A stretch of 64,000 nucleotides of DNA from the NCBI RefSeq assembly GCF_040274945.1, contig NZ_JBEMAR010000003.1:62001-126000 (forward strand). The letters run 5' to 3'. The DNA is from Carnobacterium_B sp040274945. GTDB lineage: Bacteria > Bacillota > Bacilli > Lactobacillales > Carnobacteriaceae. The notes below the pieces were generated by a model that was not told the DNA's origin, did not search any database, and worked only from the letters and a program-made list of their open reading frames with translations. Each line of letters begins with the position of its first letter. The first letter of the stretch is position 1. A program made the translations under genes and the position numbers. Shown here piece after piece: positions 44,155 to 52,284 of the stretch.

Positions 44155-44724
44155 ATGGAAATCGAAAATGCGCTTACTATTACGAACAGACAAGACTTAA
44201 GAAATTGGCTTGCGGTACACTCATCTACAGAAAGCTTTTGTTGGGTAGTTATCAATAAGACTGAAACCTCAGAAGTTGTTCAGTATCTAGACATCGTTGA
44301 AGAAGCTTTATGTTTTGGTTGGATCGATGGCATCAAGAAAAAAATCTCCGAGAAGGAATCTGCTCAACGAATTTCTCCAAGAAGGAAAAAAAGCAACTGG
44401 ACAGAATTAAATAAAGAGCGTGTAAGAAGATTAGAAAAACTGGGTTTAATGACAGAAGCAGGCTTGAAAGTTCTTCCGGATATGCGTCCTGAATCATTTA
44501 TCATCGATCAAATAATTGAAACTCGTTTAAAAGAAGATGACCAAGTTTATCAGAATTTTCTTAGCTTCCCTGAACTCTACAGAAGAATCAGAATCGACAA
44601 CATTCAAGGCTATAAAAATGATCCAGAACTTTTTAATAGACGATTGGATAAATTTATTGAAAGTACCAGAGCAAATAAACTTTATGGACAGTGGCATGAC
44701 AATGGTCGGCTGCTCAATTATTGA
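44155..44724 (+). CDS. YdeI/OmpD-associated family protein
   Basis: The 189-residue protein has the YdeI-family pattern: NWLAVHSSTESFCWVV, then EEALCFGWIDGIKKKI, the RISPRRKKSNWTELNKERV block and a helical C-terminus. The family is named for bacteriocin protection in some bacteria, but its biochemistry is unknown. A decayed second copy of its N-terminal part lies at 47232-47351. GAAAGG precedes the ATG and a terminator follows the stop. Confidence 0.82.
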   Translation: MEIENALTITNRQDLRNWLAVHSSTESFCWVVINKTETSEVVQYLDIVEEALCFGWIDGIKKKISEKESAQRISPRRKKSNWTELNKERVRRLEKLGLMTEAGLKVLPDMRPESFIIDQIIETRLKEDDQVYQNFLSFPELYRRIRIDNIQGYKNDPELFNRRLDKFIESTRANKLYGQWHDNGRLLNY

Positions 44725-44730
44725 TAAAAT

Positions 44731-44766
44731 AAAAAACGCAGACAATAAAATCATCTGCGTTTTTTA
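44731..44766 (+). terminator. terminator after the ydeI-like gene
   Basis: AAAAAACGCAGA (44731-44742) pairs with TCTGCGTTTTTT (44754-44765). Confidence 0.85.
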
Positions 44767-44807
44767 GATAATTGCCATTTTTATGTTTAACGAACAGATA
44801 AACAGTG

Positions 44808-45959
44808 TTAACTTGGTTTGGATAATATACGTACTCGTTTAACAGAAGGAATATCCTGAATTTTTTTTGCAACAGGTTCTATTCGGTCAAAACTTTCTTC
44901 TAAATCAATCAGCATATAGTCGTATCCATCTTTTCCATTACTGGTCATGTTTCCAATTTTAAGGTTTTCTTGGTCCAAATAGTTCATGATTTTGGACCAT
45001 GCTTTTCTAGTTTTTTGATAAAAAATGGTAAGACGGTATGGGGACTGAAACACAAGACGAGTAGCTGGAAAGTTGACAGATTCTCTAACCGTTCCAAATA
45101 ATAAAAAATTACGCAATGCTCTTACAGCGAGTCGGTCTCCACCCTTTAGAGCTTCCTGAGTAGTTCCACCAATATGGGGAAGCATTAAGATATTCGGGTG
45201 TCCAATATATTCTTCTTGAGGAAAATCAGTAATGTACCCGGCTATGATTTCATCCTGCAAGACTTTCAATATTCCTGTATTGTTCACGATCGGGTCACGT
45301 CCAAAATTGAGCAAATAGGCTCCTTTTTTCATTTGACTCAATTTTTCTTCCGTTAGTAAATCTCTGGTTTCATTAGTCAACGGCAGAACAACGACGACAA
45401 AATCTGAAAGATGAAGCAATTCATCTAAATCGACTTGATTTACATAATCAATATCATGTTCCCGTCTAGCGTAGCCCAATACTTCCATTCCTAAATCATA
45501 ACAGCTTCTAGCAATTTGGGTGCCGATAGCCCCCATTCCTAGTAAGCCAATTGTTTTTCCTTGAAGTTCTTGCCCAACGTAGTCTGAGCGTTTGGATTCT
45601 GCTTGTCCAAGTATATCCGGACCTTTAAGTGTGCGAACCATTTCCGCTGCTGTCGCAACAGGACGTACCGTTAAAAAGAGGCAAGCCAAAACCAATTCTT
45701 TAACTGCATTTGCATTGACCCCTGGCGTGTTCAAAACAGCTGTTCCATTTTCAGTAGCAGCTTCTAGATTGATTGTATTGACACCGACACCTGATCGAGA
45801 AATAACCAATAGTTCTTCTGTGATCGCTTCATCAGGAACGTTGGAACTTCGAACTAAGATTCCTTCAGTCTCTTTCTCTTGGCTAATTTCAAAGTTTGGT
45901 TGCTGCAATCTAGCGATAAGTCCATCAGGAATTGAATCAATCAGTCGTAACTTATACAT
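44808..45959 (-). CDS. D-3-phosphoglycerate dehydrogenase-like protein (2-hydroxyacid dehydrogenase with ACT domain)
   Basis: The 383-residue protein has ISRSGVGVNTIN and NTPGVNANAVKELVLA, the Rossmann motif GLLGMGAIG near residue 145, and LPHIGGTTQEA with the catalytic histidine. The last 80 residues (GYDYMLIDLEESFD) look like an ACT domain, as in serine-regulated phosphoglycerate dehydrogenases. The start at 45957-45959 is chosen because it begins the conserved domain and avoids the divergent acetyltransferase gene. The longer frame to 46127 overlaps that gene. The RBS is weak. The enzyme may start serine synthesis, but serC and serB are not adjacent. Confidence 0.78.
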   Translation of the reverse strand: MYKLRLIDSIPDGLIARLQQPNFEISQEKETEGILVRSSNVPDEAITEELLVISRSGVGVNTINLEAATENGTAVLNTPGVNANAVKELVLACLFLTVRPVATAAEMVRTLKGPDILGQAESKRSDYVGQELQGKTIGLLGMGAIGTQIARSCYDLGMEVLGYARREHDIDYVNQVDLDELLHLSDFVVVVLPLTNETRDLLTEEKLSQMKKGAYLLNFGRDPIVNNTGILKVLQDEIIAGYITDFPQEEYIGHPNILMLPHIGGTTQEALKGGDRLAVRALRNFLLFGTVRESVNFPATRLVFQSPYRLTIFYQKTRKAWSKIMNYLDQENLKIGNMTSNGKDGYDYMLIDLEESFDRIEPVAKKIQDIPSVKRVRILSKPS

Positions 45960-46083
45960 ATAGCTCTGCCCCGTTTCTTCTACTGTCTCGTTCTCGTAGT
46001 CATGCAATGAATCATATTTTGAACTGTTGCTTTTTATTTTATCATTCGATACACTAAAAGAAAAGATGGAGAGGTTTGAGGCT

Positions 46084-46710
46084 ATGCATATTGAACCAAC
46101 AAAACTATACCCAGATCGTCCTGTCATTGGAAAAGACAGTCAAATCAAAGACACCCTCTTTGGTGAATATAACGAAATTGGCAAACAAAATGCGGTTGAT
46201 CACTCAGAATTCGGCAGCTATACGTATACTGGAGATTATTGCTTCATCCAAAATTCAAAATTAGGCCGTTTTAACAGTATTGCCGATATGGTTCGAATTG
46301 GTCCCACAAATCATCCTTATGAACGTCCTTCTCAACATATATTTGCCTACAATGGTAGCGGCTATGGTTTCCCTGAAAATGATACAGATTTCTTGGGAAA
46401 AAGACGGGAGAACTATACAACTATTGGCAATGATGTCTGGATCGGCCATGGCGTGATCATTCAGTCTGGTGTTACTGTGGGAGATGGAGTGGTCATTGGA
46501 AGCGGCGCTGTCGTGACTAAAGATATACCACCCTATACTATTGTTGGGGGAGTACCTGCAAAACACATAAAAGATCGTTTTCCAGAAGCTATCAAAGAAA
46601 AACTTGCTCAAATTGCATGGTGGAATTGGACCCGTCAAGAATTAGAAGAACGCTATGAAGAGTTAAAATTGCCCATTGAACTATTTGTTGAAAAATGGTC
46701 AAAAGAATAA
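46084..46710 (+). CDS. CatB/Vat-like hexapeptide acetyltransferase
   Basis: The 208-residue protein has a left-handed beta-helix: IGKDSQIKDTLFGEY, then SKLGRFNSIADMVRIGPTNHPYERPSQH with the catalytic histidine near residue 80, and IGNDVWIGHGVIIQSGVTVG. The C-terminus has WWNWTRQEL, as in the xenobiotic acetyltransferase group that includes CatB and Vat. It may acetylate a sugar, an antibiotic or another hydroxyl compound; no resistance role can be claimed. The ATG at 46084 has GGAGAGG nine bases before it. Confidence 0.8.
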   Translation: MHIEPTKLYPDRPVIGKDSQIKDTLFGEYNEIGKQNAVDHSEFGSYTYTGDYCFIQNSKLGRFNSIADMVRIGPTNHPYERPSQHIFAYNGSGYGFPENDTDFLGKRRENYTTIGNDVWIGHGVIIQSGVTVGDGVVIGSGAVVTKDIPPYTIVGGVPAKHIKDRFPEAIKEKLAQIAWWNWTRQELEERYEELKLPIELFVEKWSKE

Positions 46711-46790
46711 AAATAACCTTTTAATTAGTTGATACAAAATAAGTTAATGTCTTATTTAAGATGAAGAAGATCACTCAAACCTATTTTTAT

Positions 46791-46824
46791 AAAAAAAAGC
46801 GTGAGCCAGCTGCTCACGCTTTTT
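46791..46824. terminator. bidirectional terminator
   Basis: AAAAAGCGTGAGC and GCTCACGCTTTTT (46812-46824) form a perfect hairpin with loop CAGCT. It lies between two convergent genes. Confidence 0.85.
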
Positions 46825-46898
46825 AAATTTACTGAAATTTTTGACTCCTCCTATTTTATACATAGTATTCGACAAGGAGTTTTTTTAATTGCTATTTG

Positions 46899-47108
46899 TT
46901 AAAATGCTTCTTTTAATGGTTGGCAAACTTCGCACTTGCGTTGATTTTTATTTTTAAATTTTGTAAAGGATTTCTCGAATGTATTACCGCATGCACATTC
47001 AAATTGTAGTTTTTGAGAAAAACCACGGTATTCTGTTGTTAACAACTTGCTATCCGAATTTTTTTCAACAAATTCCTTGATTGAATCGATTGTCCATTGT
47101 TTATTCAT
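46899..47108 (-). CDS. small zinc-ribbon-like protein
   Basis: The 69-residue protein starts MNKQWTIDSIKEFVEKN and has FECACGNTFEK and RKCEVCQP, two cysteine pairs that would hold one zinc ion. Similar short domains occur in phage and genomic islands, often near homing-type nucleases. The start at 47106-47108 is set by GGAGG just upstream; the longer frame is spurious. Its function is unknown. Confidence 0.7.
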   Translation of the reverse strand: MNKQWTIDSIKEFVEKNSDSKLLTTEYRGFSQKLQFECACGNTFEKSFTKFKNKNQRKCEVCQPLKEAF

Positions 47109-47231
47109 TTTCTTACACCTCCATAGTTTATTGATAGGCGGAGGCTTTCTTTGCATCCGTTCTAAGTAAACCTTAAGCTATTCATTATAGCACGAATAGA
47201 TACAATTAAATAGATAGAAGGTATCTCTTTA

Positions 47232-47351
47232 AGTTAGCTCGAAGCACATCCAACTGCAGAAAGATTCTGTCAGGTAATCATCAATCTGACTGAAACCTCA
47301 GAAGTTGCTAAATATTTAAGTCTCGTTGCGGAAAAATCTTGTTATAGTTAG
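47232..47351 (+). pseudogene. relic of a ydeI-like gene
   Basis: One frame reads LEAHPTAERFCQVIINLTET, then SEVAKYLSLVAEKSCYS and a stop. The intact gene at 44155-44724 reads LAVHSSTESFCWVVINKTET and SEVVQYLDIVEEALCFGW. The exact DNA run CTGAAACCTCAGAAGTTG is shared. The start and the last two thirds are missing, and an in-frame TAG replaces the conserved tryptophan. It is a dead fragment of a paralogue, 2.5 kb from the live copy. Confidence 0.8.
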
Positions 47352-47574
47352 ATCAGAGAAAATCTATATATATAATTGTATCAACTTCTCTAAACTTTCT
47401 TTCATAATATGTTTAATTGATAAAATACGAAAAGCGTCCTGTAACAGAATTTGCAGCAGAATGATCCTGCCTCAATAAAAAAATATTTGCGAATTTGAAT
47501 CTTTTTTACTTACTAAATATAAGTGTTATACTCAACTTGTACTTCAAAAAAGACATTATAGGGGGAAAATAAAC

Positions 47575-48150
47575 ATGGCAACCATTACAATTTTTGGTAA
47601 AGGAAATATGGGTTCAGCAATTGGCGGTAACTTCGAAACAGCAGGAAACGTTGTGTCTTACATCGGTAGCGGTGAATCATCAGATCAATTAGGCGATATC
47701 GTAGTATTGGCTGTTCCTTATTCAGCACTTTCTTCTATCGTGGAAGAAAATTCAGAAAAATTAGCCGGAAAAGTTGTTATTGATATTACAAACCCGCTTG
47801 ATTTTGCTACATTTGATTCTTTGGTTGTTCCTTCTGACAGTTCAGCAGCAGCTGAAGTTCAAAAAGCACTTCCAAACTCTAAAGTATTGAAAGCTTTCAA
47901 CACAACATTTGCTGGAACTTTGACAAGCAAAACTATTGGTGATTCACATCCAACAACTGTTTTAGTTGCAGGTGACGACACAGATGCTAAGAATCAAGTT
48001 TTTGATGCTTTAGATGGTAGTGGTTTAGCGACTCTTGATGCTGGTTCTTTGAAGAGAGCACGCGAATTGGAAGCTTTAGGATTCCTACAATTGACTCTAG
48101 CTGGTTCTGAAAAAATTAGCTGGAATGGTGGATTTGGACTTTTCAATTAA
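47575..48150 (+). CDS. NADPH-dependent F420 reductase-like protein
   Basis: The 191-residue Rossmann protein starts ATITIFGKGNMGSAIGGNF and has VVLAVPYSALSSIVEE and VVIDITNPLDF, which match the F420H2:NADP reductase-like family. In bacteria without F420 these proteins are probable NAD(P)H oxidoreductases of unknown substrate. GGGGGAAAA precedes the ATG. The gene is single and is followed by two hairpins. Confidence 0.82.
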   Translation: MATITIFGKGNMGSAIGGNFETAGNVVSYIGSGESSDQLGDIVVLAVPYSALSSIVEENSEKLAGKVVIDITNPLDFATFDSLVVPSDSSAAAEVQKALPNSKVLKAFNTTFAGTLTSKTIGDSHPTTVLVAGDDTDAKNQVFDALDGSGLATLDAGSLKRARELEALGFLQLTLAGSEKISWNGGFGLFN

Positions 48151-48220
48151 TTATAAATAATTGAACTGTGCTCCATTTACGTTCCTTAAATATACTAGTA
48201 AAAATTAAATAGTTAGTATT

Positions 48221-48267
48221 AAATAAGATCTTGAAAACTCTATTAAAGAGTGCTCAAGGTCTTATTT
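48221..48267 (+). terminator. terminator after the F420 reductase-like gene
   Basis: AAATAAGATCTTGA (48221-48234) pairs with TCAAGGTCTTATTT (48254-48267), with ACTCT/AGAGT inside. No long T tract follows, so strength is uncertain. Confidence 0.6.
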
Positions 48268-48322
48268 GAAGGTTATCCTGACTTAGATTGTTTGTATTAT
48301 TGAGTATATTTTATAGTTTAAA

Positions 48323-48385
48323 AACAGCTAACTGACAAGTATAAATCCGGTAGTAAACCAGACTCCTAATTGTCAATTAGCTGTT
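48323..48385 (-). terminator. terminator of the formaldehyde genes
   Basis: AACAGCTAA-TGACAA (48323-48338) pairs with TTGTCA-TTAGCTGTT (48370-48385). On the minus strand TTTTTAAAC follows. It lies about 100 bases beyond the gfa stop. The rest of the 48151-48483 interval holds no recognised gene. Confidence 0.55.
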
Positions 48386-48483
48386 AAAGAGAACTATTTA
48401 AATGCTAACAATTCTTTACAATAATTGAAGTATCAACAAAAATAGTGTTAACTTATTATTTGATTTTTGTAAAAAGAGAATCC

Positions 48484-49065
48484 TTATACTTGTAACGTAC
48501 CCTTTAGTTCCGCAGCTTTAGTAGCAATTAAATCCATTAACTCAGGAGACAAGGTATCGTAAGTCGGTAGTCCCAGATTATTTAATTCTTTACGAACATC
48601 CGCCATTTTAGAAGCTGGTGTACCTGTTTCGATTACAGATGAAACAAAGGCTGCGAATTTTGGTGCAGACCATCCTTTTTCTTCTGATAATTCTGTATGA
48701 ATAAAGTCTAATCCGTAAAATGCATGATTTTTATTTTCTATACGACCATACATATGTGCACCACAATCTCTACAATAATGTCTTTGGATTGCCGCTGTTT
48801 CATCAACTACTTCTAACTTATCTTCATTGTTAATGACTTCAACTGTTTCACGAGAAACTACAGCTACTAAAGAAAACCTAGCGTCTTCTGGTTTCCAACA
48901 CTGAGAACAGCCACATGCGTGGTTGTGTAGCGTTTGTGAGCTTACTTTGACCTCTACTTTATTCGATTCACAAAGACACGTTAATGTGCCCCCACCGAAT
49001 CCTTCTACTTCAGGGTAATCTTGGATTCCGTTATCTAATCTTGGGTGTAATTTAATGTTTGTCAT
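48484..49065 (-). CDS. gfa: GFA-family protein (glutathione-dependent formaldehyde-activating enzyme)
   Basis: The 193-residue protein has the Gfa zinc motifs: LTCLCESNKVEV, HACGCSQCWKPE and HYCRDCGAHMYGR. It is proposed to bind formaldehyde and glutathione to make S-hydroxymethylglutathione, the substrate of the dehydrogenase encoded directly upstream. The ATG at 49063-49065 is preferred over the GTG nine bases earlier, because AGGAG is properly spaced. The two genes form one functional unit. Confidence 0.9.
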   Translation of the reverse strand: MTNIKLHPRLDNGIQDYPEVEGFGGGTLTCLCESNKVEVKVSSQTLHNHACGCSQCWKPEDARFSLVAVVSRETVEVINNEDKLEVVDETAAIQRHYCRDCGAHMYGRIENKNHAFYGLDFIHTELSEEKGWSAPKFAAFVSSVIETGTPASKMADVRKELNNLGLPTYDTLSPELMDLIATKAAELKGTLQV

Positions 49066-49305
49066 ATACTTCACTCCTTGGATTTATTGTTTTTGATTCA
49101 GCGATATGAAACTCTAACTGTTCTTTTATAAATGATGAAATCATCTAATAGTTCTAAACATGTCCACTTGATATCCAAACAATCAAAAGATGATTCTTTT
49201 ATTTCACGACTGCAGTTAGCTTAATCGTCTCCAATTCCTTTTTTTAGAATGGATTTGCATCGCTGATTGTTTTTCTAAAAAATTATTTGCGAAAAAAAAC
49301 AATTC

Positions 49306-50415
49306 TTAATAAGACAGGATAGTGCGGATTGATTCACCTTTGTGTAATAGATCGAATGCTTCATTGATATCTTTAAATTCTAAGTTGTGAGTAATAAATG
49401 AATCTAAATCAATTTCACCATTCATGAAATCCAGAACCATTCCTGGTAATTCAGTTCTTCCTTTTACTCCACCAAATGCTGATCCGCGCCATACGCGTCC
49501 GGTAACTAATTGGAATGGACGTGTTTGAATTTCTTTTCCAGCACCTGCTACACCAAGGATAATACTTTCACCCCATCCTTTATGGCAAGATTCAAGTGCA
49601 GATCTCATTACATCAACGTTACCAATACATTCAAAGCTATAATCTACACCACCATTTGTCATTTCTACAATAACTTCTTGGATTGGGCGATCATATTCTT
49701 TTGAATTAACAAAATCAGTTGCACCCATTTTTTTAGCTAATTCCCATTTGCTAGGATTAATATCAATTGCAATGATGCGTTTGGCGTTTGCTTTCTTTAA
49801 TCCATGAATAGCGGCTAAACCAATTGCACCAAGACCGAATACAGCTGCTACAGCGCCTTCTTCAACTTTTGCAGTGTTTTTAACTGCTCCCAGACCTGTA
49901 GTAACTCCACAACCAAGTAAAGCAATTTTGTCCAAAGGAGCATTTTCGTCAACTTTTACTAAGTTGATATCATTTACAACTGTGTACTCACTAAAAGTGC
50001 TGGTTCCCATATAATGATAAATTGGCTCTCCTTTATATGAAAAACGAGTTGTTCCATCAGGCATTAACCCTTTACCTTGCGTCTCACGGACTGCACTACA
50101 TAAGTTTGTTTTGCCAGAAAGACAAAATTCACACTTTCCACATTCTGCTGTATAAAGTGGTATAACATGATCTCCTGGTTTTACGGAAGTGACATTTTTA
50201 CCTATAGATTCAACCACACCTCCACCTTCATGACCTAAGACAGCTGGAAAAACTCCTTCTGGATCATCTCCAGACAACGTAAATGCATCCGTATGACAAA
50301 CAGATGTATACAATATTTTAACTAATACCTCATTTTCTTTTGGTTCTTCTACATCGATCTCAACAATTTTAAGTGGTTCATTTGGACCAAATGCTACTGC
50401 TGCTCTACTCTTCAT
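49306..50415 (-). CDS. adhC: S-(hydroxymethyl)glutathione dehydrogenase (class III alcohol dehydrogenase)
   Basis: The 369-residue zinc enzyme oxidises S-hydroxymethylglutathione to S-formylglutathione, removing formaldehyde. SVCHTDAFTLSG and GHEGGGVVE hold catalytic zinc ligands, CGKCEFCLSGKTNLC holds the structural zinc, and AVFGLGAIGLAAIHG is the NAD site. It is followed by gfa. The formylglutathione hydrolase gene is not adjacent. The presence of this pair implies glutathione in the cell. AAGGAAAA precedes the start. Confidence 0.94.
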   Translation of the reverse strand: MKSRAAVAFGPNEPLKIVEIDVEEPKENEVLVKILYTSVCHTDAFTLSGDDPEGVFPAVLGHEGGGVVESIGKNVTSVKPGDHVIPLYTAECGKCEFCLSGKTNLCSAVRETQGKGLMPDGTTRFSYKGEPIYHYMGTSTFSEYTVVNDINLVKVDENAPLDKIALLGCGVTTGLGAVKNTAKVEEGAVAAVFGLGAIGLAAIHGLKKANAKRIIAIDINPSKWELAKKMGATDFVNSKEYDRPIQEVIVEMTNGGVDYSFECIGNVDVMRSALESCHKGWGESIILGVAGAGKEIQTRPFQLVTGRVWRGSAFGGVKGRTELPGMVLDFMNGEIDLDSFITHNLEFKDINEAFDLLHKGESIRTILSY

Positions 50416-50581
50416 ATTTTTCCTTCTTTCTTAGATGTCGATCATTTTTAACAAATTCAGTGTAATACATAATGTAATAAAAGTTAATACTGATATATTT
50501 GTCACTATAGATTTAATTAAGTAGTTTAGTTGACGGAGCAACAAAGCGAACTAGCTTATATCCACATATCTAATGTGACAT

Positions 50582-50626
50582 AGAAAGAAGATAATCTCGA
50601 TTCATTAGCGAGATCATCTTCTTTCT
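50582..50626. terminator. terminator after the PHP gene
   Basis: AGAAAGAAGATAATCTCG (50582-50599) pairs with CGAGATCATCTTCTTTCT (50609-50626). It is 18 bases beyond the stop of the minus-strand PHP gene and ends the ECF operon. Confidence 0.8.
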
Positions 50627-50643
50627 GTTTTATAAATTATAGA

Positions 50644-51432
50644 TTAAAGTTTAACTTTAGCAAGGTTGATATCGTAACGCCCGCCTACTTTTTGTAATTC
50701 TTTTAACGCTTTTTTCAGTAGCGTTGCTGCTTCGACTTTCTGACTGATGCCCTTATCGATTTCGACAGTATAAGCTTTTTTTTCAATTTCATATTTCAGT
50801 GCATCAATGGTATTCACGTCTTTGTCAAAGTCATTATACAACACACCATATTGGAGATACTGATGTGTATCACTTCCCGCTAAAACCGGCTTATTGTACT
50901 TAGCAGCTATGGCTTCAATATTTTTTCTATTACTCAATCCCATCAATCCTGTATCTTTTCCATTCAAGTCAAAGAAGTCATAACAGTCGATCAAATCATC
51001 CGATAATGCTAGATTGTTGCATCCACTTCGGTAAACATGCGCAGCTCCAAAAAGCACATTGTATTCTTTGATGATAGAAAACAAGTCTTCTGCGGGTAGA
51101 AATGCTTCATCTGGTTCTGGTAAAACGCGACGACGGATCTCCAAAATATCTTCAAATCGTCCGATAACTAAATTATGGCCACCTTCTTGAATATCTACTT
51201 CTAATCCAGGAAATACACGTACACCTTCTACTAAATAAGTGTCTCCATCTTTTGGGTAGTGCTCTGTAATGTAGCCATAAATTTTTTCGAATTCCTGAGT
51301 GTTGAAATGCTCCGTCAGACAGAGTGCATCCAAACCTCTTGCTTTTGCCTCTTTAAATAACTGTACAGTATATTCTTCTGAGAATGGTAAGTTTTTAGCT
51401 AATTTACCATGTGTGTGAAAATCTATTTTCAA
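50644..51432 (-). CDS. PHP-domain phosphatase-like protein
   Basis: The 262-residue protein begins MKIDFHTHGKLAK, whose HTH motif opens the metal site of PHP phosphoesterases; LCLTEHFN, FPGLEVDI, GAAHVYRSGCN and LAGSDTHQYLQYG supply the other ligands. Relatives include histidinol phosphatase and nucleoside phosphodiesterases. It follows the ECF transporter genes by 15 bases, so it may process the imported compound, and a phosphorylated form would fit the RpiR regulator. The substrate is unknown. Confidence 0.85.
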   Translation of the reverse strand: MKIDFHTHGKLAKNLPFSEEYTVQLFKEAKARGLDALCLTEHFNTQEFEKIYGYITEHYPKDGDTYLVEGVRVFPGLEVDIQEGGHNLVIGRFEDILEIRRRVLPEPDEAFLPAEDLFSIIKEYNVLFGAAHVYRSGCNNLALSDDLIDCYDFFDLNGKDTGLMGLSNRKNIEAIAAKYNKPVLAGSDTHQYLQYGVLYNDFDKDVNTIDALKYEIEKKAYTVEIDKGISQKVEAATLLKKALKELQKVGGRYDINLAKVKL

Positions 51433-51447
51433 AATAAGTTCCTCCGT

Positions 51448-52284
51448 TTAAACTAATTTAGGTGCGATAAGCGCTGCCGTAACGACTAAAGCAAAATACA
51501 AAACTGAACTTGCTAAAAATGCAAGATCTTTTGAAGTGAAGTTTAATGTTTTCAATTTCATTTTTTTCACCCTAGGATCGGTCATTGAATTACGATAGCC
51601 TTTTATTTCCAGTGCTTCTACTGTTGTTCGGCTTCGTTTAGCCATATTCAGCATCAAGGGATAGAATGAACGCATGACGATTTTTAACTGATACATAATA
51701 AAACGGATCTTACCCATAAAGCCATTTGAATCGGGTTGTACGCCTCTCAATCTATAGGAAAGATTGACACTCTGGAATTCTTCCATAATGATCGGTAAGA
51801 TTCGGTAACCATAAGAAATACTGAATGCGAACTGATCAGGTAAACCAATCGATAAGAGTCCATTAGATAATTTATCAGGATCCATCCCCGCAAAGGTCGT
51901 AATCGAAGCTAATGAGACAACGCCGATTTTCAATGTCAGCTGGAGCACTGGAATCAGTGCAGACCAATCACCACCGAATAATAAGATGAATAGAAACAGA
52001 AAACCTGTTTCTGACAAAAGTCCGATACAAAAGACGAATAAAATAAGGGGCACTGTTCGTGCTAACTTAGTCGTGATGGCTACAAAAATAAATAAGCCGG
52101 CTAATACCCAATAATTTGTAATGAACCAGGGAATGATCCCAAAGAGAACATACCAGATGAATAATGTACGTGGATCTAGTGAGGCAACAAAAGTTTCGTC
52201 ATTTCCGTAAGCATTTTTCAACACTTGATTTTTCAAGGACGTGATCGTAAATTTATCTAAGAAATTTTCATTCACTTTCATCAT
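51448..52284 (-). CDS. ECF transporter transmembrane component (EcfT)
   Basis: The 278-residue protein has about six membrane helices and the EcfT coupling segment MAKRSRTTVEALEIKGYR near residue 205, which links the membrane part to the ATPase. It is encoded in the same operon as a fused ATPase and an S component, so this is a dedicated (group I) ECF transporter rather than a shared module. Its start overlaps the ATPase stop by four bases. Confidence 0.85.
   Translation of the reverse strand: MMKVNENFLDKFTITSLKNQVLKNAYGNDETFVASLDPRTLFIWYVLFGIIPWFITNYWVLAGLFIFVAITTKLARTVPLILFVFCIGLLSETGFLFLFILLFGGDWSALIPVLQLTLKIGVVSLASITTFAGMDPDKLSNGLLSIGLPDQFAFSISYGYRILPIIMEEFQSVNLSYRLRGVQPDSNGFMGKIRFIMYQLKIVMRSFYPLMLNMAKRSRTTVEALEIKGYRNSMTDPRVKKMKLKTLNFTSKDLAFLASSVLYFALVVTAALIAPKLV

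Noticed and set aside
45957..46127. N-terminal extension of the phosphoglycerate dehydrogenase-like gene
   Set aside because: The extra 56 residues have no similarity to the family and overlap the divergent acetyltransferase gene; the internal ATG at 45959 begins the conserved domain.
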